From Bradyrhizobium sp. (lineage in GTDB: Bacteria; Pseudomonadota; Alphaproteobacteria; Rhizobiales; Xanthobacteraceae), in assembly GCF_016219575.1 (NCBI RefSeq), contig NZ_JACRMG010000005.1:186001-250000 (forward strand): a DNA stretch of 64,000 nt. The letters run 5' to 3'. The position numbers were made by a program, and so were the translations under genes. Each line of letters starts with the position of its first letter. Position 1 is the first letter of the stretch. The notes under the pieces are model-generated. The model was not told where the DNA came from and did no database searches. It saw nothing but the letters and a program-made list of their open reading frames with translations. Below, piece after piece: positions 17,973-25,924 of the stretch.

Positions 17973-18164
17973 TCAGCGGATGCCCAGAATGAAGGTAACG
18001 AAATAGCGGATGATGATGTCCGCGACGAAAAAGAAGATCGATGCCAGCGCCACCATGACGAACACCATGATAGTCGTGATGGTCACCTCGCGGCGGGTCG
18101 GCCAGGTGACCCTGCCGGCCTCCGAACGCACTTCCTGGAGAAATTTGAACGGGCTGAAAGCCAT
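17973..18164 (-). CDS. secE: Protein translocase subunit SecE
   Basis: This 63-residue single-span inner-membrane protein clamps SecY in the Sec translocon. The conserved amphipathic helix (FLQEVRSEAGRVTWPTRREV) is followed by one transmembrane segment (VFVMVALASIFFFVADIIIRYFV, cut here to its core). It heads the secE-nusG pair. tRNA-Trp, usually immediately upstream, is 7.5 kb away in this window. Confidence 0.98.
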   Translation of the reverse strand: MAFSPFKFLQEVRSEAGRVTWPTRREVTITTIMVFVMVALASIFFFVADIIIRYFVTFILGIR

Positions 18165-18567
18165 TCTGTCGATCCAAAGGCCGTCTTGAGACGATGCTTG
18201 ATTTTACGGGAATCCCGAGCAGCCGATATGAGCCCAGCCCTCGTTGGAAGGATGAGCCGCAAAGCGAGCTCGATTGTTCGGGGGAATTCAACGCCGCGCC
18301 GGATATCCGCATCAAACGGGCCGGCAGCAGGTGGCGGCTATCTACTGCGCCGCGGGGCAAAGGTCAAGGTATGGGCAGGACCAAAAGCGGAACGAGCTGC
18401 CTACGTCGCAACGGTGGGTGGCTCTTGGCCGAGCGCCGCCACGCGACAGCGCCCTATTTCCCTGTTTGCGGACGATCAAGGGGCGACCGCCAAACATGGC
18501 CTCTACTGCCTCGGGCAACCGGCGTTCGGCAAACGCCAGTTGCCACCCACCCATGGAAGGCAATTCA
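18165..18567. promoter_or_regulatory. Divergent intergenic region secE / YgaP-like gene
   Basis: About 400 bp without a convincing gene. It should contain the secE-nusG promoter (leftwards) and the promoter of the rightward YgaP-like gene, whose FixK2-type box is listed separately. Confidence 0.4.
18465..18478 (+). promoter_or_regulatory. FixK2/FNR-type box
   Basis: The sequence is TTGCGGACGATCAA, which fits TTG(A/C)-N6-(T/G)CAA, the box known for FixK2 in Bradyrhizobium. Its centre is about 96 bp upstream of the ATG of the YgaP-like gene, leaving room for a class II promoter and a 55-nt leader. Confidence 0.6.
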
Positions 18568-18771
18568 ATGACCAAGAATGTCGGAACAATCGATCGCGTG
18601 ATCCGGGCCGTTGTCGGGCTCGCCATCCTCAGCCTGGTATTCGCCGGACCGAAGAGCCTGTGGGGCTTGCTGGGCCTCATTCCGCTCATCACCGCCCTTG
18701 TCGGCTGGTGTCCGCCTTATGCCCTGCTCGGCTTCAACACCTGCAAGGCAGCAGCAAAGCCCGGTGCCTGA
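18568..18771 (+). CDS. YgaP-like (DUF2892) inner-membrane protein
   Basis: The 67-residue protein has two hydrophobic segments (AVVGLAILSLVF and LLGLIPLITALVGWCPPYALL) and the typical DUF2892 features: the start TKNVGTIDRVIRAVVG and a CPPY turn followed by LLGFNTCK. The two Cys residues may bind sulfur or metal; function in this family is unsettled. GGAAGG lies 8 nt before the ATG. It has its own FixK2-type box upstream and probably belongs to the microoxic group of neighbours. Confidence 0.88.
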   Translation: MTKNVGTIDRVIRAVVGLAILSLVFAGPKSLWGLLGLIPLITALVGWCPPYALLGFNTCKAAAKPGA

Positions 18772-18833
18772 CACAAGTGCAGCGGGGCGCTGCGACTCCG
18801 GCCGCGGCGCCTCGCCCATTATTTGCTACGGCC

Positions 18834-19316
18834 TCAGGCCGCCGACTTGATCTCGATCTGCTTGCTCTGCGCGGGCGCAGGCTTCTTCACGGTCACCTTG
18901 AGCACGCCCTTGGCGATCTCGGCCGAGACGTCCTCCGGCTTCACGCCTTGCGGCAGCTCTACCGAGCGCGAGAACGAACCGTAGCTGCGCTCGACCAGAT
19001 GATAGTCTTTCTCCTTCTCTTCACGCTCGCTCCTCTTCTCGCCGCGAATGGTGAGAACATTGTCGGCGAGGTTGATCTGGACATCCTTGGTCTCGAGACC
19101 CGGAAGTTCGGCCTCGATCTCGATCGCCTTGTCGGTCTCGGCCACGTCCATCCGCGGCAGGTTGGCGCCCGCGCCGGTAAAGGCCGGGAAGTTGGGGAAG
19201 CCGCGGGTCACGCCTTCGAACAGCCGGTCGATCTCCTGTTGCAGGAACGAGAACGGATTGGCCTCCCGGCGGGAGACAGTGCGATCGGTTCCAACGGGTA
19301 TCAGAGACTTGTTCAT
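18834..19316 (-). CDS. Hsp20/alpha-crystallin small heat-shock protein
   Basis: This 160-residue ATP-independent holdase keeps unfolded proteins soluble. It has an N-terminal arm with an RREANPFSFLQQEIDRLFEG segment, an alpha-crystallin domain from about residue 53 (PRMDVAETDKAIEIEAELPG), and the domain-end motif AEIAKGVLKVTV. The ATG at 19316 follows GGAGG, so the longer frame from 19430 is rejected. The gene is divergent from the alcohol dehydrogenase, and the shared gap holds a FixK2-type box; low-oxygen control is inferred. Confidence 0.96.
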   Translation of the reverse strand: MNKSLIPVGTDRTVSRREANPFSFLQQEIDRLFEGVTRGFPNFPAFTGAGANLPRMDVAETDKAIEIEAELPGLETKDVQINLADNVLTIRGEKRSEREEKEKDYHLVERSYGSFSRSVELPQGVKPEDVSAEIAKGVLKVTVKKPAPAQSKQIEIKSAA

Positions 19317-19383
19317 TGCTTGCCTCCAGGTGAAGTTGAGCCCCATGCGCGGCGCCAAGCTAGAGTGCCGGGCGAGCGTGACG

Positions 19384-19397
19384 TTGCGCGAGATCAA
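19384..19397. promoter_or_regulatory. FixK2/FNR-type box in a divergent promoter
   Basis: TTGCGCGAGATCAA fits TTG(A/C)-N6-TCAA. The centre is 74 bp from the hsp20 ATG and 63 bp from the alcohol dehydrogenase ATG, so a class II site at -41.5 would be geometrically possible for both genes. Confidence 0.6.
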
Positions 19398-19453
19398 GCC
19401 GGCTTTGTCGCATTGCGCAAAATTGCTCATGCTGGGCGGTCAGGAAATTCCCA

Positions 19454-20437
19454 ATGCACGCCATGGTTCTCACTGCCAGGGGAGCGGCACTCACGATGCA
19501 GGAGCGGCCGGACCCTGTGCCCGGCGCAGGCGAGGTGCGCGTGAAAGTCAGTGCCTGCGGCGTTTGCCGGACCGATTTGCACGTCGTCGACGGCGAATTG
19601 CCCGATATCGGCTATCCCATCGTGCCCGGACATGAAGTCGTCGGCCGGATCGATGCGCTGGGAACAGGCGTCTCCGGGCTCGCGCCGGGCATGCGCGTCG
19701 GCGTGCCCTGGCTCGGCTGGACCTGCGGCCACTGCAGCTATTGCGAGCACGGGCAGGAAAATCTCTGCGACCGCCCGCAATTCACCGGCTACACCCGCGA
19801 CGGCGGTTTCGCCACGCATCTGGTTGCGGACGCCCGCTACTGCTTTCCGCTTGGCGAGGCCGGCGACGACACCGCGCTCGCTCCCCTGCTCTGCGCCGGC
19901 CTGATCGGCTGGCGCTCGCTGGTGATGGCAGGTCCCGGCAAGCACATCGGCATCTACGGTTTCGGCGCGGCCGGCCATATCGTGGCGCAGGTCGCCCGTT
20001 GGCAGGGCCGCTCGGTCTATGCCTTCACGCGCAAGGGCGATGCCGACGCGCAGGGCCTGGCGCGCGCGCTCGGCGCGGTGTGGGCCGGCGCATCGGAAGA
20101 TATGCCGCCGGCCCCGCTCGACGCTGCGATCATCTATGCGCCCGTCGGCGCGCTGGTGCCGATCGCGCTGCGCGCGGTGCGCAAGGGCGGCCGCGTGGTT
20201 TGCGCGGGCATTCACATGTCCGACATCCCGGCCTTCCCCTACAACATTCTCTGGCAGGAACGGCAGCTCGTCTCGGTTGCCAATCTCACCCGGCAGGACG
20301 GCCTCGATTTTCTGAAGGTCGCGGCCCAGGCCGACATCCGGACGCACACCACGGCGTTCCCGCTCGAACGCGCCAACGAGGCGCTGGCGCAATTGCGTGA
20401 CGGCAAGCTCGTCGGCGCCGCGGTGCTGCGGCCATGA
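19454..20437 (+). CDS. Zinc-dependent alcohol dehydrogenase
   Basis: This 327-residue medium-chain dehydrogenase has the catalytic zinc ligands in CGVCRTDLHVVDG and GHEVVGRI, and the structural zinc site in CGHCSYCEHGQENLC. The cofactor motif is GFGAAG near residue 176. It probably oxidises alcohols or reduces aldehydes with NAD(H). The stop overlaps the start of the next gene by ATGA, so translation is coupled. The FixK2-type box upstream suggests use under oxygen limitation, for example to re-oxidise NADH. Confidence 0.94.
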   Translation: MHAMVLTARGAALTMQERPDPVPGAGEVRVKVSACGVCRTDLHVVDGELPDIGYPIVPGHEVVGRIDALGTGVSGLAPGMRVGVPWLGWTCGHCSYCEHGQENLCDRPQFTGYTRDGGFATHLVADARYCFPLGEAGDDTALAPLLCAGLIGWRSLVMAGPGKHIGIYGFGAAGHIVAQVARWQGRSVYAFTRKGDADAQGLARALGAVWAGASEDMPPAPLDAAIIYAPVGALVPIALRAVRKGGRVVCAGIHMSDIPAFPYNILWQERQLVSVANLTRQDGLDFLKVAAQADIRTHTTAFPLERANEALAQLRDGKLVGAAVLRP

Positions 20438-21990
20438 CCGCGCCGGCGAAATCCACCGCGTCGAGCCAGAACGAGGTGCTGGCGTTTCTCGCCGCCGGCG
20501 CCGGCACCGGCGTGCCCACCAGGCGCATCGATACCCACATTTCGATCGTGTTCCTTGCCGCCGATCGCGTCCTGAAGATCAAGCGCGCGGTGAGGCTACC
20601 TTTCCTCGACAACTCGACGCTGGAGCAGCGCAAGCGCTGCTGCGAGGAGGAACTCGCGGTCAACGCCCGCCACGCGCCCGCGATCTATCGCCGGGTCGTC
20701 GCCATCACGCGCGAAGCGGACGGGCTTGCGCTCGGCGGCAAGGGGCCGCCGGTCGAGTGGGCGGTGGAAATGGCGCGCTTCGACGAGACCCGCACGCTCG
20801 ACCATCTCGCCGCGGCGCGCGCCGTTCCGCCTGCAGCGGCTGACCTGTTGGCCGAGACAATGCGCGCTTCCCACGCCGGCGCCCCGATCGCCACGGGATC
20901 GCAATGGCCGGCTTCGATCGCGACCATCATCGACCGCAACACCGACAAGTTCCTTGAGCAGCGCGCGTTGCCGGCCGGCGACGTCGGTCGGCTGCACGAG
21001 CTCAGCCACCGGCATTTCCGCGACCATCTCGCCCTGCTGCAACGGCGCACCGCGGCCGGGCAGGTGCGCCGCTGTCATGGCGATGCGCATCTCGCCAACA
21101 TCGTCATGATCGGAGAGCAGCCCGTCCTGTTCGACGCCATCGAATTCGATGCGGCGATGGCGACGACCGACCTGCTCTACGACCTCGCCTTCCCGATCAT
21201 GGACTTCCTGCATTTCGGCTACGCCGATGCGGCGAACCGCCTGTTCAACGGCTACTTGCAGTCCGGATGGCGCGAGCATGGCGATGCGCTGGTGCTGCTG
21301 CCGCTGTTTCTCTCGATGCGCGCCGCAGTCCGAGCGCTGGTGTCGTTCACCAAACACGAACTTTGTCCAGACGATCCCGCCGGCATCGCCGATGCGAAAT
21401 CCTATTTTGCCCTCGCGCTGCACCTGATCGCTCCGCGCAGGCCATCCCTGCTCGCCATCGGCGGACGCTCGGGGACGGGCAAGAGCGTGCTGGCGCGCAG
21501 CATCGCGGGCCGGATCGCGCCGGCGCCCGGCGCCGTGCTGCTGCGCTCTGACCTCATTCGCAAGGAACTTGCCGGTGTCGATGCGCTGACGCGGCTGCCG
21601 GAAGCGGCCTACACGCGCGAGAGCTCGGATCGGGTCTATGGCGAGATGTTCGACCGCGCCCGCCATGTGCTCGCACAGGGACACTCCGCCCTGCTGGATG
21701 CAGCCTTTCTGACGGAGGCCGAACGAACGGCGGCGGCGGAAATCGCTCGCGCCGCCGGCATCGATTTCCACGGCATCTTTCTCGTGGCCGCGCCCGAAGT
21801 CCGCGTGCAGCGCATCGGCTCGCGCCGCAACGATGCATCGGATGCCTCCCAAGCCGTCGCACTCAGCCAGGAAGCCATCGATCCCGGCGCGATCGATTGG
21901 CCGATCGTGGACGCCTCGGGAACGCCGGATGAAACACTGGCGCACGCCGCGCCGCATTTGCCTCCATCTCAGCGTTGCAACACATACTGA
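20434..21990 (+). CDS. Aminoglycoside-phosphotransferase-like / P-loop kinase fusion
   Basis: This 518-residue protein joins two kinase-like halves. The N-terminal part resembles the APH/choline kinase fold, with the catalytic-loop motif HGDAHLANIV and a following DAIEFD metal motif. The C-terminal part has a Walker A motif, GGRSGTGKS, near residue 345, as in AAA_33 zeta-toxin/gluconate-kinase-like enzymes. The substrate is unknown; the name comes from sequence features only. It is coupled to the alcohol dehydrogenase by a 4-bp overlap, and its 3' end overlaps the convergent PHA synthase by 22 bp. Confidence 0.9.
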   Translation: MTAPAKSTASSQNEVLAFLAAGAGTGVPTRRIDTHISIVFLAADRVLKIKRAVRLPFLDNSTLEQRKRCCEEELAVNARHAPAIYRRVVAITREADGLALGGKGPPVEWAVEMARFDETRTLDHLAAARAVPPAAADLLAETMRASHAGAPIATGSQWPASIATIIDRNTDKFLEQRALPAGDVGRLHELSHRHFRDHLALLQRRTAAGQVRRCHGDAHLANIVMIGEQPVLFDAIEFDAAMATTDLLYDLAFPIMDFLHFGYADAANRLFNGYLQSGWREHGDALVLLPLFLSMRAAVRALVSFTKHELCPDDPAGIADAKSYFALALHLIAPRRPSLLAIGGRSGTGKSVLARSIAGRIAPAPGAVLLRSDLIRKELAGVDALTRLPEAAYTRESSDRVYGEMFDRARHVLAQGHSALLDAAFLTEAERTAAAEIARAAGIDFHGIFLVAAPEVRVQRIGSRRNDASDASQAVALSQEAIDPGAIDWPIVDASGTPDETLAHAAPHLPPSQRCNTY

Positions 21991-23777
21991 CCCGGTGCAT
22001 CCGCCAGCACGCTCTGCTTCGGTCCACCCATCGGCGGCGGTGCGACGGGCGCGCCGGAATGCTCGATGAGAAAGCGCACCCATTCCGGCCACCACGATCC
22101 CTCGTGCCGCGGCGCGTGGCTCAGCCACTCGTCGGGCCCGAGATAGGGCGCGTCGGCCTCCTTGCCCAGCACCTGATAGGTGTGCCCCGCCTCGCCCGGC
22201 GGCGCGACGATGCCGGCATTGTGCCCGCCGCTCGCCAGCACAAAGGTGATGTCGGCATCGGCAGCGAGGTAGTTGATCTTGTAGGTCGAGCGCCACGGTG
22301 CGACGTGGTCGCGCAGCGTCCCGACTACGAACATCGGGGCGTGCAGATCGGACAGCGAGATCAGGTCGCAGCCGGCATAGTAACGGCCCTCCGCCAGCTC
22401 ATTGTTGAGGAACAGCTTGCGCAGATACTCGGAATGCATCCGGTAAGGCATCCGCGTGGCGTCCGCGTTCCACGACATCAGGTCGTTCGGTGCGGAGCGC
22501 TCGCCCAGCAGATAAGAGCGAATCGCGCGCGACCAGACCAGATCGTTGGAGCGCAGGATCTGGAATGCGCCCGCCATCTGCTCAGTGCCGAGCACGCCTC
22601 GCTCCCACATCATGTCCTCGAGGAAGGCGACCTGGCTCTCATTGATGAACAGCGTGAGCTCACCCGCTTCGGTAAAGTCGGTTTGCGCCGCCAGCAGCGT
22701 CAGCGAGCTCAGGCAGTCCGGCCTCGCCGTGGCGAGATGCGCGGCGGCAATCGAGAGCAATGTGCCGCCGAGGCAGTAGCCGGCCGCATGGATCGGCTGC
22801 CCCGGCATGATCGAATTGATGGCGGCAATCGCGGCGTCGATGCCGAGCGTGCGATAGTCTTCCATCCCGAGGTCGCGCTCTTCCGGCGTCGGATTGCGCC
22901 AGGAGATCATGAAGACGGTAAACCCCTGCCCCACCAGATGGCGCACCAGCGAATTGTGCGGCGACAGATCGAGGATATAATATTTCATGATCCATGCCGG
23001 CACGATCAGCACCGGCTCGGGGCGGACTTCCGCCGTCTGCGGCGCGTACTGGATCAGCTCGATCAGCCGATTGCGGTAGACCACCTTGCCCGGCGCCGTC
23101 GCGACGTCCTTGCCGACAACGAACGGCCTGCTGTCGCCGAGCCGGCCCGATCCGAGCAGCGCACGAGCGTCCTCGGACCAGTTTCGCAGGCCCGCCGCAA
23201 GATTGCCGCCCCCTGTCTCCCGCGTCTTGCGCAGCACTTCCGGATTGCTGAAGGCGAAATTGGTCGGCGCCGCCATGTCCAGAACCTGGCGCATCGCAAA
23301 GTCGACGATGGCTGCGTTGGACTGCGACAGTCCGCGCACGCCGGTCGCGGCGGAATGCCACCATTGCTCGGTGAGCAGGAAGGCCTGCGCCATCATGTTG
23401 AAAGGCGGCAGCTCCCAATCGTGCGCCGAGAAGCGGCGGTCGGCTGGCGCGGGAGCGGCAACCGACCAGGGCTTGAAGCCGGCATTGGGAAACGCCAGCG
23501 ATTCGGCGAAGCGATAGGCGCTGCGCGCAGCCTCGCTTGCAAGCGCGACCTGCTTGCCGGGCGACGCCACCAGGTGCAGCTGCCAGTCGGCAAAGGCCAG
23601 AGCCAGCGCAGCCGGCGAAACGCCGCCGGTGAAATGCGCGATGGAGGCGTGCACCGAGCGGTCGATCGCCTCGGGAATGGTCGGCGGTGCTGATGGAGGC
23701 GGACACGGCGCCTCGTGCGCGGCGGCGGCCGGCACGGGAAATGGCACGACTTGGGTTGCGGGCCGCGGAGTCATCAT
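21969..23777 (-). CDS. phaC: Class I poly(3-hydroxyalkanoate) synthase
   Basis: PhaC polymerises 3-hydroxyacyl-CoA into storage granules. The lipase-like box GYCLGG carries the nucleophile Cys (about residue 335); the Asp is in GTLRDHVAPW and the general-base His in ASGGHNAGI. The size, about 602 residues, is class I. The first 35 residues are Pro/Ala-rich. GAGGGG precedes the ATGATG at 23777; an upstream ATG at 23789 overlaps the preceding stop as ATGA. It is the second gene of a leftward pair with the eRF1-like gene and probably shares its FixK2-type promoter. Confidence 0.95.
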   Translation of the reverse strand: MMTPRPATQVVPFPVPAAAAHEAPCPPPSAPPTIPEAIDRSVHASIAHFTGGVSPAALALAFADWQLHLVASPGKQVALASEAARSAYRFAESLAFPNAGFKPWSVAAPAPADRRFSAHDWELPPFNMMAQAFLLTEQWWHSAATGVRGLSQSNAAIVDFAMRQVLDMAAPTNFAFSNPEVLRKTRETGGGNLAAGLRNWSEDARALLGSGRLGDSRPFVVGKDVATAPGKVVYRNRLIELIQYAPQTAEVRPEPVLIVPAWIMKYYILDLSPHNSLVRHLVGQGFTVFMISWRNPTPEERDLGMEDYRTLGIDAAIAAINSIMPGQPIHAAGYCLGGTLLSIAAAHLATARPDCLSSLTLLAAQTDFTEAGELTLFINESQVAFLEDMMWERGVLGTEQMAGAFQILRSNDLVWSRAIRSYLLGERSAPNDLMSWNADATRMPYRMHSEYLRKLFLNNELAEGRYYAGCDLISLSDLHAPMFVVGTLRDHVAPWRSTYKINYLAADADITFVLASGGHNAGIVAPPGEAGHTYQVLGKEADAPYLGPDEWLSHAPRHEGSWWPEWVRFLIEHSGAPVAPPPMGGPKQSVLADAPGQYVLQR

Positions 23778-23785
23778 CGTACCCC

Positions 23786-24187
23786 TCATTCGAGGTCGAA
23801 GCGGCGCCGTCCGAGCGCGATGATTTCGCGATCGGAGGGATGATCGGCAGCCTCGGCGTGCAGCGATGTCGGGGCCAGGTCTTTGCGATGTTCCCTCAGA
23901 TAATGCAGCAGTGCTGCCTTTTCGGTTCCCGGCCCGACGATCAGTATGTCGCGACAGAACCGCAAGGACTCCGCCACCGCCGGCAGGAAGCTCTTGTCTT
24001 CCGCGGCTTGGCCAGAACCGATGGTATTGGCCTTGTGGTGCAGATGGGTCGAGGAAGGATGCGCATGCACGACCACCTCGCCGACCCCGGCCAGGCCCAT
24101 CGGAAAGACCTTTGCAGTCAAGTGATCGATCCAGACCACGGCATGGGCGTGTTTGACATCGGCCGGTTTGGCGTCGGTTTTGTTCAT
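23786..24187 (-). CDS. Small eRF1/baeRF-like protein beside phaC
   Basis: The 133-residue protein starts MNKTDAKPADVKHAHAVVWIDH and contains a His-rich loop (VVHAHPSSTHLHHK) and a C-terminal segment (ILIVGPGTEKAALLHYLREH). The GPG-containing segment resembles the bacterial archaeo-eukaryotic release-factor-like families often annotated as translational machinery proteins. A role in stress-time ribosome handling is inference. The stop overlaps the first possible phaC start, so the two genes form one operon under the box at 24271. Confidence 0.85.
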   Translation of the reverse strand: MNKTDAKPADVKHAHAVVWIDHLTAKVFPMGLAGVGEVVVHAHPSSTHLHHKANTIGSGQAAEDKSFLPAVAESLRFCRDILIVGPGTEKAALLHYLREHRKDLAPTSLHAEAADHPSDREIIALGRRRFDLE

Positions 24188-24270
24188 TGTGATTTTCCGT
24201 CCTCGAATTGGCGTCGCAGGAAGCGACCGCATTTATGGATCAAAATTTAGGCGTTTGGCTTGGCTGGCGT

Positions 24271-24284
24271 TTGATTTGGCTCAA
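24271..24284. promoter_or_regulatory. FixK2/FNR-type box in a divergent promoter
   Basis: TTGATTTGGCTCAA is a full match to TTGA-N6-TCAA, the best of the three boxes in this window. The centre is about 69 bp from the universal stress protein ATG and 90 bp from the ATG of the leftward phaC operon. Confidence 0.7.
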
Positions 24285-24346
24285 TCCAGCGCGGGCCGAC
24301 AGGGTTAAGAAAAAGCAACCGAGCAGACTTGCGGATGGAGAGGCCC

Positions 24347-25183
24347 ATGTACAAGAAGATTCTGGTCAACATTCCCACCGAGCGTTCGCCGCGCCCCGTG
24401 ATCGACGGCGCGATCTCGCTGGCGGCACGCTGCAAGGCCGAGCTCGATGCGGTGTCGGTCGGCTATGAATCCTCCAGCATGCCCCTGGTCGCCGAAGGCG
24501 GCGCGGCGGTCGCGGTCATCTTCGAGGCCGAGCGCGAAAAGGCGCTGGAGCGCGCTAATGCCGCGCTTGCCGTTTTCGAGGCGGAGGCCAAGCAAGCCGG
24601 CGTGGTCCATTCCAGCCGCGCCATCAGCGCCCTGCAGGGTGAGGCTGCCGCAATCCTCGGCGCCACCGCACGGCTCTATGATCTCAACGTGGTGGCGCAG
24701 CCGGAATTCGAGCGCGACACCTTCGACAACACGCTTGCCCAGGAAATCCTGTTCCAGTCGGGCGGCCCGGTTCTGTTCATGCCCTATACCTTCAAAGGCG
24801 CGTTCCATGCCAAGCGGGTCGGCATCTGCTGGGACGGCAGCCGGGTTGCCGCCCGTGCGGTGCGCGATGCCATGCCGCTGCTGGAGAAAGCCGAAGCGAT
24901 CACGATCATCACCATCAACGCGGACAACAACGTCCCGGCCGAGGCCTCCGCCGCAAATCTTGTGCGCTATCTCTCGGGGCTCGGCGTGCCGACGGAGATC
25001 GACAGCCTGAAGACGGAAAAGGCCAATATCCAGTCGAGCATCCTCTCGCTGGCGTCCGACGAGAGTCTCAACCTCCTGGTCATGGGCGGCTACGGCCATT
25101 CCCGCCTGAAGGAGACCGTGTTCGGCGGCGTCACCCGCGAGATGCTGGAGTCGATGACCGTGCCGACCCTGATGTCGCACTGA
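24347..25183 (+). CDS. Universal stress protein, two UspA domains
   Basis: The 278-residue protein carries two UspA-type domains in tandem. The second ends with the ATP-binding motif MGGYGHSRLKETVFGG, matching G-x2-G-x9-G-S/T; the first lacks this motif and is probably structural. The ATG at 24347 has GGAGAGG just upstream, so the in-frame start at 24329 is not used here. Its FixK2-type box suggests induction under low oxygen together with the phaC operon. Confidence 0.95.
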   Translation: MYKKILVNIPTERSPRPVIDGAISLAARCKAELDAVSVGYESSSMPLVAEGGAAVAVIFEAEREKALERANAALAVFEAEAKQAGVVHSSRAISALQGEAAAILGATARLYDLNVVAQPEFERDTFDNTLAQEILFQSGGPVLFMPYTFKGAFHAKRVGICWDGSRVAARAVRDAMPLLEKAEAITIITINADNNVPAEASAANLVRYLSGLGVPTEIDSLKTEKANIQSSILSLASDESLNLLVMGGYGHSRLKETVFGGVTREMLESMTVPTLMSH

Positions 25184-25213
25184 GCTAGCATAGGCTGAGT
25201 GGAAGGCGGCAAC

Positions 25214-25405
25214 ATGGTCTGGGTCGTCCGTTTCCTCCTTTTCCTCGCAGCACCTATCGCCGCGCTGTTCGTGTCGCGCGATGCGCTGAATTTCGGGATT
25301 GTCGAGATGCTGGTGACCATCGTCCTGATCACCGGCCTTGCGCTCGCCGCAACGGCCTGGATGTGGTGGCGAAAATCCGTTGCTGCCGACCGCTCCGCGA
25401 AGTGA
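25214..25405 (+). CDS. Small two-span membrane protein
   Basis: The 63-residue protein is almost entirely hydrophobic, with spans around VRFLLFLAAPIAALFV and MLVTIVLITGLALAATAWMW, and a basic C-terminus. GGAAGG lies before the ATG. It follows the universal stress protein by 30 bp on the same strand and could be the second gene of that operon. Function is unknown. Confidence 0.7.
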   Translation: MVWVVRFLLFLAAPIAALFVSRDALNFGIVEMLVTIVLITGLALAATAWMWWRKSVAADRSAK

Positions 25406-25412
25406 GGTGCCG

Positions 25413-25640
25413 ATGCCCACCTTCGAGATCCGGTACATCAAGAAGCTCTGCGACGATTCGGGCCACGAGCATGACACCTGCCAGAGCGTGACCACGGTGG
25501 AGGCGCCGACCGCGCATGAGGCGTTGCGGCTGGCCGAAGCGCAGGTGTGCGGCAGCCGGCAGCAGTCCGACTGGACCGTGTTTGCCGACGCCGTCGAACT
25601 GCGTGCGACGTCACCGCTCGGCCGCGCTGCGCACGGCTGA
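25413..25640 (+). CDS. Small conserved-type hypothetical protein
   Basis: The 75-residue soluble protein begins MPTFEIRYIKKLCDDSGHEHDTCQ. It has a Cys/His-rich N-terminal half and an alpha/beta pattern. The start follows GAGGTG, and it begins 7 bp after the preceding stop, so it is probably the last gene of the universal-stress operon. No family was recognised. Confidence 0.7.
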   Translation: MPTFEIRYIKKLCDDSGHEHDTCQSVTTVEAPTAHEALRLAEAQVCGSRQQSDWTVFADAVELRATSPLGRAAHG

Positions 25641-25700
25641 TCGAGGCAAGCGGTCGAAAGCGTTCGGCCGGTCAGATTTTGCGCTAAGTGATTGAAAAGA

Positions 25701-25776
25701 TGGCAGGAGTGGCAGGGCTCGAACCTGCGACCCCCGGTTTTGGAGACCGGTGCTCTACCAATTGAGCTACACTCCT
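25701..25776 (-). tRNA. tRNA-Trp (CCA)
   Basis: This is a 76-nt cloverleaf with CCA encoded. The acceptor stem is AGGAGTG/CACTCCT, the anticodon loop CTCCAAA gives anticodon CCA, and the T-loop is GGTTCGAGCCC. In most alphaproteobacteria this tRNA lies just upstream of secE; here the stress cluster lies between them. Confidence 0.98.
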
Positions 25777-25924
25777 GCAGGGAACCTGGCGTCGCCGCCG
25801 GTTCGCGCCGTTTCAAGCATAGGCCATGCCCCGATTGCAAGTGCGAAGCGCCCGGGCTGCCCTGTTCATTCAATTCTTTCTGCGCCACACTCTCGCCCAA
25901 GCAACAAGAGCAACGGGAGAGACC

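Noticed and set aside
18165..19544. Plus-strand frame of 452 codons covering the secE upstream region and hsp20
   Set aside because: It is out of frame with the well supported YgaP-like and Hsp20 genes and has low-complexity, Arg-rich sequence.
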